Source: Archilochus colubris (Eukaryota > Chordata > Aves > Apodiformes > Trochilidae). Taken from it: a DNA stretch of 64,000 nucleotides. The notes under the pieces are model-generated. The model worked only from the letters and a program-made list of their open reading frames with translations. It made no database searches and was not told the DNA's origin. Shown piece after piece: positions 26,807 to 41,100 of the stretch; within the stretch, counting starts at the first letter, position 1; each line of letters begins with the position of its first letter. Where the stretch lies: contig CM041084.1 of NCBI GenBank assembly GCA_023079485.1, positions 22,472,609 to 22,536,608 of the forward strand, written 5' to 3'. The translations under genes and the position numbers were made by a program.

Positions 26807-27466
26807 ACCTCAAGACTAGAGAAAAGTGGATTTTTAACTTTATCTTTAGCAAGTTTCTTTCTTACATGTCTTAAACATCCCCATATGTTGTTTTTTTGTT
26901 TTTTAATTACTGTTTTCTTCTGAGCTCAAACCATTGTCCAGGGTTGGACTCATTCCTAGCTGGAGTTTACTCTTGTTTTCACAGGGTTTATTAAAGTATC
27001 CTCAGACACATCACCTCTCATTTTCAGTGAAGTTATTTTCTGCCTGTTTTTCTTCCTTGCATTTTGCAGCTATTCCCAATGTAAAACCATCTGTTCTGCC
27101 ATTGTTAACTCTTTTCTTCAAACCTAATTTTTTCACTGTGGAAGGAGTAATTCTGACATTTTCACTGACAGCCTTATTAGTAAAAGGGTGCATACATGCT
27201 GGGACATTGCTAGGAGTAGAGGGCATTATCTTCATACAGATGTTTTTGTGAGGCAGCAAAGTGGGAATCATGAAGTAAAAATCCAGGATCTGGAAAGCAA
27301 GATTTAAATCAGTCAACTGTTAAGGTATTATGGGCACGTATAACACATCAATAATGAATCCAGGTCTTTTCAGTAATGCAGAAGTTACCTTCGATGTGAA
27401 ATTGCTATCTGTCCTTGAGTTCTGTTAGCTTTTGTCTATGTCTGTTTGCACTGTTGGTGCTGATGA

Positions 27467-27490
27467 TTTTTTTGTTTTGTTTTGTTTTGT
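27467..27490 (+). repeat. TTTTG simple repeat
   Basis: A short (TTTTG)n microsatellite of about four to five units lies in intron sequence and is followed by further T-rich DNA. Confidence 0.85.
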
Positions 27491-29579
27491 GTGGGTTTTT
27501 TGTTATTTTTCTGCTTCCAGGCTAGCAGAGGCAGTTTGAACTTATTCATGCTGACCCATAATGCAATTGGAATAGAGATATTTTCTTGGGTTTTAAAATA
27601 GAATGTATGGGTTTTTTTCGCATTTCTGTATCACTGTTTGATCAGAACTGAATTTTTAGTATGTCTCTTTCTTCTAATAGACAATGAATGAATTTAGCAG
27701 TCATGATACATGGTCAGCATCAGTGGGTTTTTCCAAAATGTGTCAGTTTTTTTATAATGATTTTAAAGCAGGGGGATAACCAGCTTTATAGCTAGGATAG
27801 TTTTCTGTCAAATTAACCAAAAGGATCTTTTAATATACAAACAACAGCTGAGCTCTTTCTCATATCCCAATTTTCTGCTGCTTATAATCCTTTGGGTAGC
27901 TCAGGACACAAAGGAAAGAGGTGGTGATGAAAGAGATGATGCTGGAGCTGCTGAAAAAAAGAAAAACATTTTTCTGGTAGCAGCAAAAGGAGTACTGCAT
28001 CCCCCATTTCTTTAACTTGTGTTTGTCAAATTGTCACTCAAGTCCCCTTCACAGAGAATAATTATTGTCTGCAGTACTGTAAGTAAATGTCTGAAGACAT
28101 ACATGAGGTAACATTTGCAGGGAAAAATAATATTTTATTAGAACAACTGATACTGCTGGGAAAAAAAAAGACTGAGAGAGACACATGTCTTTTGCTTTCT
28201 TTATTGCTCTCTGTCTCCTGGACTGACTCCTGCACTCCAGCTTGGAAGACCAGTCATTGCTCACATGTGTTTTGGGAATATTCATTGGGGAACCTATTTA
28301 TTGCTCTCCCTGATAGTGAGTAACTTTTATAAATGAACAGCATTACCATAGTCTAGTGGCTGTATTGACTCGGACATAGGATATTGTAGGTAATTTATCT
28401 TATTTGAAAGGAATTTAACTTGGATTCTTTGGTAAAGCTTCATCTTGGGGACAGAACTACTCAGGTGAACTGCAAAGGGACTTAAAGGCTGCAGGATGCT
28501 TTTGATTGCTGAGAAGTGACTTCTGGGTTTGAGTTGACTGCTTCACTATATCAGTGTCAGTGTTTCCACCCATTTTTCTTCTGTTTTGTTGTCATTCAGG
28601 TATTCATTGAATGAATATGCTTGTTGAAAAACAACTAAGTAAATAGGTTAACAGTTAACTTGAAATGGACAGTTCACAACGTACAGTAGAATACAATAAC
28701 AATATTGTAATATTATTTCTTAATCACAGTGATGGTTTATAATCCAATTACCTCAAAATATAGGTAACTGTTAAGATAAACAAAACAAAGCAGGAGGCTG
28801 GAATACAACACAACAAAACAAAAAATGAGCAGAATCTGAGTCAAGGAAATTTGAAAAAACCCACCTTTTTGCAGTATGCATCCCATTTTGATATATTTAA
28901 ATCAAAATAGTAAACAGGTCAACACATTTAAGAGATAATGGAAAAGGAAAACACATGCATGGTTGGCAAGCCCTTGTTTTTGCAGTTGTGACTGGTTTAC
29001 TCATTTGCAGAATCATACTCACTGTGAACAAAGGCTTCCTCATTGTCATATGAACCTGACTAGAGAGGAATCTTGCAGCCAAAGAGATATCAATTATTAA
29101 TATTTGTGCTCATCTCGCCAAAGGTACATGTATTGAATAGATCTTGAGTCTGGATATGGCTATTGCCTCTTGTAAAATCCAAATACAATTTTAAAATTAC
29201 AGTGATAAATCAATGCAATATGTTTTGTTAATAATGGATGCTAGGTAAAATCAGATACAATCTCTAAGTCTGAAATAAGAGATGAAGGAGAGAAAATTGT
29301 ATTTACCAAGGAAGGAAATATGAAGGAAATACCTCTTTCCCCCCCGCCCCCCTAAATTCAGAGTAGGAATCAGCAGGAGGTTTTTTGTGTTGAAGACATA
29401 CCTACATAGGCACAGATCATTCATCCTGTACTTTAAATACCCATTGCAGGGTATCCTGAGCTGCTGTTTAATGAATGAGCTAAAAGGAAGTTGTAGTTTG
29501 TGTCACTGTACAGGTAGAAGCTGTTGTGCAAGCCATGTGGTATGCTATGTATCAGGACAGTTTCTTCTTTCAGCTTGGA

Positions 29580-30905
29580 TATCATAGAATGGTTTGGGCT
29601 GGAAGGGACCTTAAAGATCACCTAGTTCCAACCCCACTGCACCTTCCACTAGACCAGGTTACTAAAAGCCTCATCCAACCTGGCCTTGAACACTTCCAGG
29701 GAGTGGGCATCCACATCTTCCCTGGGCAGCCTGTTGCACTGTCTCACCACCCTCATAATGAAGAATTTCTTCCTAATGTCTAGACTAAATCTACCCTTTT
29801 CCAGTTTAAAGCCCTTGTCCTATTGCTACATGCCCCTTCTCAGCTTTCTTGTATTCCTCTTCAGGTACTGGAAGGTTGCTATAAGGTCTCCCCAGAGCCT
29901 TGTCTTCTCCAAGCTGAACAACCCCAACTTTCTCAGCCTGTCCTCAGAGGAGAGGTGCTTCAGACCTCTGATGATCTTTGTGCATCTCCTCTGGATTTGC
30001 TCCAGCAGGCCCATGTCTTTTTTGTGCTGGGGTCTCCAGAACTGGACATGGTACTTACTACAGGCAGTTTCTCACAGGAGTGGAGCAGAGGGGAAGAATC
30101 GCCTGCCTTGACCTGCTGGCCACACTTCTTTTGGTGTGACCCAGGATATGGTTGGCTTTCTGGGCTGTAAGTGCATGTTGCCAGCTCATGTTGAACTTCT
30201 CATTAACCAACACCCCCAGGTCCTTTTCTTCAGGGCTCTTCTCAATCCATTCTCTACCTAAACTGTGTTTTTGCTTGGGATTGCCCTGCCCCAGAGGCAG
30301 TAACTTGCACTTGGCCTTATTGAACTTCATGAGGTTTGCTATGGACTCAACACTGTCAGGGTCCCTCTGGTTGGCATCCCTTACCTCCAGCATGTTGACC
30401 TTACCACAGTTTGGTGTCATCAGCAAACTTGCTGAGAGTGCACTCAGTTCCACTGTCTGTGTCTCTGGCAAAGATGCTAAATAGCTCTGGTCCCAGTACC
30501 AACCTTTGAGGAACACCGCTCATCACTGATCTCCATTTGGACATCAACCCACTGACCACAATTCTTTGAGTGTGACCATCCAGCCTGTTCCTTATCCAAT
30601 GAGTGGTCCATCCATCGAATCCATATCTTTCCAATTTTGAGATCAGGATGTCATGATAGACAATGTCAAATACTTAGCACAAGTCCAGGCAAATATCAGT
30701 GACTCTCCCTTTGTCCACCAGTGCTGTGACCTCAATGTAAAAGGTCATTAAATTTGTCAGGCATGATTTGTCCTTGGTGAAGACATGTTGGTTGCCACCA
30801 GCTACTTCCTCAGTTTCCATATGCCTTAGCAGAGCTTTCAGGAGGATCTGCTTCATAATCTTTCCAGGTGCTGAGGTGAGCCTGACTGACCTGTACTTCC
30901 CTAGG
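29580..30905 (-). mobile_element. CR1 LINE, 5'-truncated ~1.3 kb copy with decayed reverse transcriptase
   Basis: Read on the minus strand, this is the 3' portion of CR1 ORF2. The reverse-transcriptase part starts near 30905 with a [20 protein letters not shown] block. It continues through a [17 protein letters not shown] block to the polymerase active-site motif FADDT at 30413-30427. It then runs through LGVLVNEK, SVASRSR and GLFSLEK blocks to the 3' end, where + strand TCATAGAATGG..GGAAGGGACC marks the element terminus at 29580. It is clearly dead: there is an in-frame TAA near 30675, where the family has Lys in the KAFD-like region, and the frame changes several times between 30516 and 29826. 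Its open pieces (30674-30943, 30401-30634, 30058-30516 and 29826-30014) are remnants, not genes. The 5' half of the element is absent. Confidence 0.92.
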
Positions 30906-33900
30906 ATGAATAATGGCTGTAGAAATAAGTGCCTGGAGAACATTAAACAGTGTCTGTTCTTCCCATAACTACAAGCAGAATCCCCAGTGGGTCTGACATG
31001 ACCTGACTTTTAATAACTGTGCCATGTGCTTGGCTTTTAACTTTCAAAATAAGGCTGCAACAGCAGGACATGTGTTGACCTTTTATCTTTTGGAAGACAC
31101 AGAAGCAGGAGGGGAGTTCACTGCTTGTCAGGAGGTTGTCCCAGACAAAAAAGTGCTCAAGCAGCAGTATGTAAATATTGGGTGCTCACCTGGTGATGTC
31201 TCCGTTTACCTTTTGTCTTTCATACACACTAGCCATTAAAGTTTGAAGTTTTGGTGATCCTTCATAAGATTTGTCTGTTTGAAACGAGATTGTCACTGTT
31301 CCTGTAGTGTAACCATGGAAACAGACAGGGAACCCTTAAAGAAAGTGATCGAACATGCTGTGCTAATTAATTCTACCCTTCAGTTTTCTTTCAGCTGAAG
31401 GATGTCATTAAATAAATTTTGCATGAGTAAGCATATTTGGATGTGCAAAAGGGTTTAAAATTTTCTTGCAGGAGGATACCTGAAAAAAGCAAACCTTATA
31501 ACTGCTACCTGCATCAAAACAAATGCAGTGACTTGTTAGTGTTTCACATATGTATTTTTGATACTATTATTTTTAAACTGCAAATGTAGCTGAAAGATGA
31601 GTTTATTTTTTCTTGCTTAAGTGTGGTAAAAGACATTTGCATTAATTTTGAGTTTTAAAGTGAAAGTGTTCGTAAATGCAGATCCCTTCTTTATTGAAAC
31701 TGTAATTCAGAAATACCAAAATTTGCTCCTTGCCTAAGAGAAAGCAGCTCCTCTGAGGCATTACCCTAATTCAAGTCCTTTCAGTTCTGCACCAGAGGAG
31801 TGATTTGACTGAGTAGAAGGACTGTGCCAAATTCTCCTCTGCCAAACTTCAGTCTTCTTTGTGAGTGTTTCCCTTAGTTGTTCACTCCTGCTTTCCATTT
31901 GGCTATTTAATTTCCAAAGTTCTGTATGTGACCCAACTAGGCAATTGGCCACAACTTAAAACATATGGTCTGTACCCTTAAACCTCCTAAACCCAGTAAT
32001 GCTGTCTGATGCCAATATATGTTTTCAACTTGCTCTTACAAATGAAGGTTTTGTTTATAAGTTTCTCCATCTCAGTGGTGCTCCTCTTATAACTGAGAAA
32101 ACAGATACAGCAGCTATCCTCATGGGAGGCTTTCATGGTGTTATGGGAGTGAAAAACAGATCGAAGAAGAGCTTTTAGTTGTCCAAAAGGCAGAGATTAT
32201 CCAAAAAGGGGAACATTTTGAAAATTGGATGGATTTTGGTTAACCTGAAAGAGATTAATCCTGATAATTAGAGATAAAGAAGCAGCAGGCTGAGGGCACA
32301 GGGTGAACAGCAGTCCCAGTAAGATGTGAGAACAGGTTCTATGCTGAAGGGTTGGGCAGGAGGAGGAAAGGAATACTTGGGCTGGCTATAGCATTTGCAA
32401 AGCTCCATCCTGGCCAGTAAAGGGGCAGAAACTGGTAGATACTGTATGTTTTGTAGTATGATTTCTTGTGTGGCAAATTGAGTCCCATTCCTCCATACAT
32501 GGGAGATTTCTTGAGTGTGTTTATCTTTGTGTCTTGGAGCCAGAGTTAATTTTTTACCCACCTCGAAAGCTTTTTGACAGTTTTCCCCAAATATCACTGG
32601 CTTTTAAAAAATGTCCTTCCCTGCCTGCCTATGCCTTTTAGCAAAGCTAGGCAGAACATGAGGGATTAAATCATTTGCATCCAAATTCACTCTTTAGGCA
32701 GGACTAAAGAGAGGCCCAGAGATGCAAAGAAGGATGGGGGATTCACCATCAAGGCTTCTCAAGTCTTTTCATAATTTTTATTTAGCTTAAGACTAATAGG
32801 TCCATATCCACAAATTCAGGAATGACTGTTTCACTTTAGTCACATGGGATATAGATGCTCAGAAGCTCAAACTCATTAATGTTTCTCTGGGCTAGGAAAA
32901 AGAAAATGCATCAATTAGAGCATTTTGTGTTTTCTGATCTCCTAGGAGCAAAATATTAATCTGCAGGCTGAGGTAGAATGTGTGATGTGACCTCTCCTCT
33001 GGCCTCTGTGGCGCTGCACTGCATTGGCCAGCCCTGAGTTGTCTGTATGAGCCAAGTTATTTGTCAAGCTGAGAGTCAGGTGCACAAAGGAAAAAGAGAT
33101 GGAAGTCTGAAAATTAAACCTAAAAATGGTTATTCATATTTGAAATGTAATTTTTTTTTAGAAGGAATTTTGGCATACAAGTCAAATTATTCCCCTACAC
33201 TGGTCTAATTGCTATAATCAGCTGATAATGCAATCTACTGGCAAGATTTGCCATAATTACTATGGAGATGGATTCACTGAGATTAACTGTTCTTAAGTTG
33301 ATTCTCTGGTGTAGTAAGAATAAAGGTGCAAAGGATTCTTATCTGCACACTTATGTGAATTCTCATGCTGAACTTTTCTTTCTGTATGTCTGACTTTGTA
33401 TTCTGGTTTCTGTGAGGTGTAAGACATGAGCTTCTGTATTAGTTATTTAATTTATTTTGTGAAAGGGAAATTGATAGTTCTTTGTTTAGAAAGACACACA
33501 AAACACCCCAGTGGCATATTCTCCTCATTTTCATTACTTTTGCGTGTCCATTGTTCCCAGTGAGGGAGTGGATGGTCTCAAGGCAGGAAGTAGGAGCAAA
33601 TTATTTGGAAAAGATGTTTGTAGGCATGTGATACAAACAGTCATGATAGCCCTGATTTTTTTTTTCCTTTTCCTTTTCTTGTAAGAGAGAGGCTTCTGTA
33701 GGAGAAGTGTTAGAAAGGTATGTTCTTCAGTACTGTTTTTAGCACAGGAGAGCACCTTCTAAAATCTTTCCAGTTTCACATGGGCTAGATTGGGGTTGTG
33801 GAGTAATGTGAAATACTTTAAATGACTGACAGGCTTAAAAACAATATTTTAAATAATATATCTTTAGTAGGCCACAGATTTAATCAAAACAATTTCTGCT

Positions 33901-34495
33901 TCTTGGATTGGTACACTGCCAATATAAATTTGTTGAAAGAATTTTGCATGTACTGTTTTCTGGTGTATTGCTGTAATGTTAATACTTATTTGAATGTTAT
34001 TGTGTAAGTGTGCTTACTGCTTTCAAATGTGAACTTGAAGAAGCAGGCTGGGGTTTGCAGTGTAAACTGTGGAAGATCTCCTTAGGCTTCCTTAAGAAAA
34101 CAAATTTAATTTTTGGCATTATTTGTCTGGGAATTTCCTTTACATTTCCTTTTTCTAAATAACACTGAAATTAAAGCATATCCCTGTTTAAGGACACACA
34201 GTTAATAGCAGAGGAAACCTTTGTCTTTCATTTAGGTATGCCACAATGTATCTTTGCATCTTTCCTGGGACTATGGCTGTCATTATGAATCCTGTATTTT
34301 CTTATTCCTTTGTGATATTCACAGCTCTGTTAAGCCAGGTACTAAATGATAGATGCTACCACATTATTTTAATTAAGTAACTTATTCCAATATTAAAACA
34401 AAAAAAACACTTGCAGCTTCCTCATGTTATATAGTATATGGTCCTATAGCAGACTGTTTCTTTATGTTGGTATTAATTTTTTTTTTATTTCACAG

Positions 34496-34616
34496 GTCTT
34501 GCAAGAGCTAAATCAGTTCCCAGCCATACATATTCCAATGAAGTGGTAACCCTATGGTACAGGCCTCCAGATGTCCTTCTGGGATCAACAGAATATTCTA
34601 CCTGCCTTGACATGTG
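34496..34616 (+). CDS. CDK14: CDK14 coding exon, activation segment
   Basis: This 121-bp internal exon completes the DFG glycine with its first two bases. It then encodes [39 protein letters not shown] and two bases of Trp. It covers the activation loop and the P+1 loop. The Ser of HTYSNE sits where CDK2 has the activating Thr. The usual APE motif is PPD, as in CDK5 and the PCTAIRE/PFTAIRE kinases. The residues [10 protein letters not shown] and [10 protein letters not shown] are CDK14-like; CDK15 has different residues here. The acceptor is a T-rich tract plus TTTCACAG at 34488-34495. The donor is TG|GTAGGT at 34616/34617. Phases are 1 in and 2 out, and there is no stop in frame. Confidence 0.96.
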
Positions 34617-37600
34617 GTAGGTATAGCATCTCTACACAAGACTATATGGTCTTTAGCTCTAATATTCTTTAGATGTGTAAAACAAATATATACAGAGATT
34701 AGTGGTACAGGTTTAAAAACCTATGTGTAAATGTATGGGTCACTTGGTATGTCCACAAAGGAGCAGTGTCCCCACTGGCTGGCAGCTGGTACCTGTTGTT
34801 GATGTGTTGCTAGAAGAGACTGAGTTGCTTTTGCTTGATATTTGTAGGCTTAAATTGGTACTTTGATATGATGTGATATGATACTTGCTTTTGAGAGGAT
34901 AGACTTTCACCATGCCCAGCTCTAGCAAGTGTAAACCCAGGATTCTCTGGCTGTGATGATACAGCCTCAGTTCTTTATCTATTGTATTTATTAGCAGTAA
35001 ATCAGTGTGTGATTCGTCACTGAACAGTTTTCTTTCAAACCTACAGATTCTACTTAGCCTTGAAGGTTTGAAAGGGCAGTTTCATGTGTACAATAGAAAA
35101 CACCTTGCTCCTTTTTGATAACACCTTTTAGTCCTATGTTTAACAAAGAATGTGTTTGGGCTTTTTGACTGTTAGAAACAAAGCTAGAGGTTCTTAGTTA
35201 ATATTGTAGGTTTTGAGATCCCACAATCTCTGTAGTCTGTACAAATCCTGTAATTAGTAAGAGCTTCAACTGTGTTACTAGAAGCAATGTGTGTTGATTT
35301 AGGAAACAGAAATGTGGAAAACATGTTTTTCCTTACTCATGGGAAAGACTCATGCTCTGGATGTGTATTTCACTTTTTAAATCTATGCAACTTTTTTTAT
35401 ATGAGAAAAAAAACTGTGAGGAAGTTTCAGAAAAATAAGTATATACCTTTTTTTTTTATTGTAGTTTGTGGAAGTATCCTAATACAGGCAACCTAAACTT
35501 AGAATTATGATTATGTTAAAATCTAGAGGTGACTGTAAGATAAGGTTAAAAGGACCTTATGTTTTCATATGCTGGGTGAATAATATTTGTCAAGGTAATC
35601 TTGAAGAATAATACTGAAACTGATGACCTAGCAGTAATTTTTTTTTCTGAGGAAGGAAACTAAGCATGACTGAGTTGTGTTTAGTTCTGTAGCAGAGATC
35701 AGAGAATGTGGGATGAAAAGCTACATTTTCCTGAAAATATGATCTATTTTTTCCCTGTGGCACTGTTAAGTCTTGACTCCTGGGGGTGGATATAGACACT
35801 GCAGGCTTCTTTCATTCGTAGGGGTTGTGAGGTATGAATATCTGATATTGAAGAGTCTGTTTAACATAACCAGGCCTTTGGCTTCTGTATTTCTTTCATC
35901 TGAAATGGCAGGTGAACCAAGAGGCAGGGGAAAAGGGAGGGTGAACAACTGTGAATATTGTGATACTGCAGCTGTATCAGAGAGACAAAGGTCCCATCTT
36001 CAGTAGCATCTGTCTGCTTTTCTTCAATCCATTCTCCACCTCACAGATATAATTTCCTTCTGCAATTTAGCTTGTCATCTATCCTAAAACTGTCCTGTTT
36101 TCCCAGAGATGAGGTTCAACCTGATGTCTTCACAAACTGTATGCAATCTCTGCATACCAGCTGCTTCTGATGTTTTGCAGTCACCTCTTTTCCCAGATAC
36201 ACCTCTGATATTCAGGGAGCTCGCCTTCCTTGGGACAAGGCGGGCAACTTTATTAGAGGGTGGAAATAGTTGGGAGACATAAAGAGTTTTTTCTGCTCAC
36301 AGTGCATGGGTTCAGTCCTTTAGAGTCCAACATTTCTGTGTATGTGCATACATATCTGTCTTAATTTGTGAAGTACAAAAAAAAAGTGATTTGCAAACAG
36401 GCAAATGAAGTTTTTTAATGCTTTAGTAAAGGAATTTGCTCAAGAAATTACCTAAAATGCAGTTTTAGTCAGAAGAGACATTAGACATTTTTATTCTTTT
36501 TAACATTTACCAATTTTAAAAATACTGCTCTTAAAATGAAGATTTTTTTTTTTAACTGAACAAAGGATTTTAAAACATTTTTGATTCTTATTGAAGCTTC
36601 TTTCACAAAGAAAAATGGTTCACTCAAAAGCTCCTAAAACCAACTATTATAATATTCCTCCCAGTAATGATTTAGTAAAAGCCAATGGAAAGTGTAGTCA
36701 AACTATATGGTGTTACTGAGATAGAGATAAAATTAAGAAATGAAGCTAATAGAAGCATTTTAAATCTAGTATAATTGCAGACTGACTATTGCCTTCATAA
36801 TCAGATGTTTATATCCAAATTAAATAGCAGAGGGGAAGACCAGGGAAGGACTCAAAATGCCACTTCAGCCATCCAGGTCTTGTTTTTGGCAGGACATTTA
36901 TAATGATGCAAGAGTATTGAGGAGGAACACAATAATTATATCTTCCATTATAACAATAAATGATGTCTTCTTGCACAAAGCATTCCATATAGGTCTAAAA
37001 AAAGATCTGGTTGCTCAGGGATAGAGGTTGTGAGTTTTGTTTCAAATTACTATGACATCAGACTGCTCTTGTACTGAATTTATAGCACTTATAATTTTTT
37101 TGCTTCTCTGTACGGACTGGAGAACAATGAAAAGCTTAGAAAAAAACCCCAGTAATATACTTTCACATGGCAGGAATTTATGTAGAGGCTCAGCTACTGC
37201 CACATCAGAAATCAGATTAGAGCAAATGAATATGATATGTGACAGAACAGGTTTAGGTTTTTATTTCTCTGCTTTGCTGGGTTGTCTGAGACAGTGCTTC
37301 CAGTTTGATTGTGGGAAGTGTAGTTACATGTTAAGGTTACTTATGCTTATTTGGCACATCTAGCAGTGAGCTCTGCTGGAGCATGGGCTGGCTTGGGGCT
37401 TTGTTTATACAAGGATTGTACATAGCTGGGACATAATTACATTAGAACCACTTAGTGACTTCCCAGAGTGGGAGGAAGGGAGATGTGCAGGAACCCACCT
37501 CCCATCATATTCCAAGGTAATTTGGTAATTTGTTATCAAAAGTGTGTCTGTAGCATTAGCATTTTTATGCAATTACTGGCATTATGTCCTTATGGCATAT

Positions 37601-38179
37601 AGTGTGTGCTCTCGTGTCCTTATTGATGATCTACATGATGACAAAACTAGGCAGCCACTTCACTGAATATTTAAATAATGTTGAGGTAGAAAGCACAGCT
37701 GTTTCTCCCGTTTAGAGGGGGAAAGAAAAAAGACAGAGGGCCTTTGCTCTAGCCATGATAAATGACATTTCATGCTGGTTTCCAAGGAATGGAAAGTGGG
37801 TCTCCTACTGAGTAGAAGACCAGCTGCATGAAAAGAGAGTCCAAATATTAACCACTGGACAGTGGCTGGGAAGCAGGTGGCAGAGGCTGCGGGCTATTTT
37901 TACACCTCATTTGTTGGTGTAGGGCATTAGGATAGTAACTAAAAGCTAATGATCCACACGCAGTTTTTACATTCTCCTGCATTCTTTTTTTAAATAGCCA
38001 CTGGCAATAAAATAATATTAATGAAGACGTACATGCATTAGTGGTGTCAGACTGGTGATGGAAATAAATGCAGTGGGTTTTGTGATTTACTGCTGACAGC
38101 ATTTGGTACAGCAGTATTTTATGAATGTATTATGCTACCCAAGACTGCATCAAAGAGTTGTGATAACCTTTGATATACC

Positions 38180-38199
38180 TTTTTTTTTTTTTTTCCCCC
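38180..38199 (+). repeat. Poly-T/C run
   Basis: Fifteen T are followed by five C. No CAG-type acceptor follows at once, so I read it as simple sequence and not as a splice site. Confidence 0.85.
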
Positions 38200-41100
38200 T
38201 CTCTTGATGAAGACTTACTAGTTGCTAGGAAAATGGCTTTGCATTGCCTCTGGTGCAACTTGTCCTAATCCTTGAATTTTACAGTCCTTTGAAAGTCAAT
38301 GCAAGGAAAATAAGCTTCAATACATAAAGGGTTTATGAATTACTAAAACCCATGTATAAGTGATGCAGAAACATAGGGGAAAAAATCCCCAAATGAACCT
38401 ATTATATTTGTTCCTTACAGGAAGAATATAGTATTAGTAAATGAAGCAATTTAAACAGGTTATTAAACCCTTTTTGATTCTGGTAATGCATGTACTGCTA
38501 CATCTGGGTTGCTTACATCAGAAAGTCACTAGGGATATTTTGTTTTGAAGTGCAGCTGGGTTTAAACTGTGTTTGCTAACAGCTGGCAATTTTTTGCATA
38601 TCCTACTGCTGTGCTTTTAAAAAATAAACTCTTATTAACAGTCCAGGTAACCTAAGAAGTTATGGGCCATGTTATATTTTTAGTTCAATTTTATTAACTA
38701 ACATCAGCTATGTTTAGCACTGTGGAGGAAATCACTTGAAACTAGGCCAGTCAAATATTATGGAATTACATATTAAATAACTGTAATTTAACTTTGTAGA
38801 ATCTGGACTGATAAGCATTATTTCAGTTTTGCTCTTAATTTAAGGAAAGCTCCTCATACAGAGATTTTCTGTCTATCCTATTGTTAGAGAAATAAGGAGT
38901 ATTTTTCAGAAACACCACTTTTCACACACAGCCTGCTCTGATTGCATATTTGCACTCTAATTCCATGCATGCTTTCATGAATATTTGACCATTGAAGACC
39001 TATGACAGCAATTAAGATATTTATTAAATAAAAATGGATCTTGTTTTAGACACAGGTGCACCAAATTATTTTTTTACACAGGGGACATTACAAAGGCATC
39101 TTTATCCTGTATCTGCTGTAAATAATTTGCAGTGAGAGAAATATGAGAGCAGGAGTCCCAGTACACCCTGAAGAAATACTGCTTGGGGCCCAAAAGAGAA
39201 AACAGCTTAGGATAAATTAGTTCTTTTGCTCGATATTTTTTATGATTATGACTTTGTCTCCAAAGAAATGCTAATATGTAGGATTAGGATATTAAGGTGA
39301 GAATTTTGCAATAACTGTGATGGTATACTTAATTAAACTTCTGTATTGGCAGTAAGTTCTTCAAAAGTTTTATCTGCTGAATTAGATTTTCACTGGAACA
39401 TTCTCATAGGGTCAAATTTATAGAAACCATCTTGGTCTGTTGTTAATGAAAGGAAAATGTAGTTCCTGTCTAGAAACTACTTTTATCCATTTTGAATATC
39501 AGATTTACCATCATTTTTTCCATTACTAGGAATATATTTTCTGTGTTAGGAAAGTACATTATAGAGGTATAGGGATCCAGAAAAAAAAACCAAACAGAAG
39601 GACATCTTCAATGGGAAAAGAACTCATGGCAAAATATTGTTCAAGACTGAGGATTATTTTCTTGAGCCTCTTTGCACTCTGCTTTTACAGAAAAGTGAAT
39701 CTAACAAAGTTTCTTTCAAAAAGGGATCATATACATTTAAATCCCTCATTAATATAGTATTTCTTAATGTAGAAACTAAGTATTGCTACAAAGGGTTGAG
39801 TTGCAAAACAAATTTCTGGAGCTTTTATTTCTAAGTAGTTCAATGACACAGGCAAGAACATGAGCACTGTATTCACTAGAAACTACAATTGCTTCAAGAG
39901 TGACTTTAAAGAAATACTTCAAACTGTCATACTTTCAAGTAAATTACTTTTCATTTATTGCATCTGCTTTCTGCAGAAATTTTAATATTCTTTGTCATCA
40001 TTGAAGGGAAATTTTTCTTCACTGGTTACTTCTCATGCAAGACCTGTAATCTGTTTGCTTATTGCCCCTATTCTTTAATCAGTCTGCATCTCACATTATA
40101 TGTTACTTTTCACATATAAAAGTGAAAGTGCTCATGCATGACAAATTCCAACCAAGTTCACCATCTGCAGGTATTCTGGTACTGAGCCACTTCGGAATTA
40201 AATCAGATTTTGGTTGATTAAAGAGACAAGAGCCTCCTGCTTTTCATTGCTTTCCCCCCCAAAATTTGTTTACATAGTTATGTTGATAAGGAGGATCAAA
40301 TGGGATGGTGACTTTTTTCTTTCTGAATAAATCAGATAAGATAAAATCTCTACGCCCTTTGAACACATTGTGTATTAGTGGATTTTATGGAAAAGTTTTC
40401 AGCATTACCTTTTGGTGACAAATCCATTAAAAAACCAAGTAGCTGTTTTTTTAGGGGGAGGGTGGGAGGTGGTTTTGTTTTGTTTAAATTCTGATATATT
40501 TAACAGTACACAGTGCATGTGTACTTGAATGAAAACTTGAATGAAAATTCTACTGTTCCTTTGAATATCAGAAATCTCTTCAGGAGGATTGCTGGAAGCA
40601 ATTACTCTCATAAAAACCTTCCCCCTCTGAAGCCAAATCCTGCGTGCTGAAATCAGGCTTCGTAACGAGATAAAAACCTAGTGTGAAGATTCAGCACAGA
40701 TCTTCACTCTAAAGGCTATGTTGAATGCTATCTTATCACCTGGACTGAGCCTGCTAGAAAGCAGATCTGTTCAGGGCATAAAGTTCAATGGTTTAAACCA
40801 TATATAGTAACCATAAAGGCTTTTTGTAATCTTGATTTAAGTATAAACTAAAGCTTGGTTTGGTAAAAGCTGCTCATTTCGGAGTATTGCTGTACAGTCT
40901 TTTATGCTTCTATCAAGAAATATTGGAATATTAACTGACAGAAACAACTCCAATAATCTCTCATACATTATGCCTCATCCAAGCTTTTGAATTGGTTTTT
41001 TTTGGTTTTTTTGATGGTCATCAGGTACAGATATACCGGAGATTCTTCTTGTTGCAATAAGGATCTCTTTTAAGACAGAGACAGGAATGTGAATTCTTCA

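Noticed and set aside
29338..29352. C-rich run broken by one G.
   Set aside because: Isolated homopolymer-like sequence with no further G-quadruplex-forming runs nearby.
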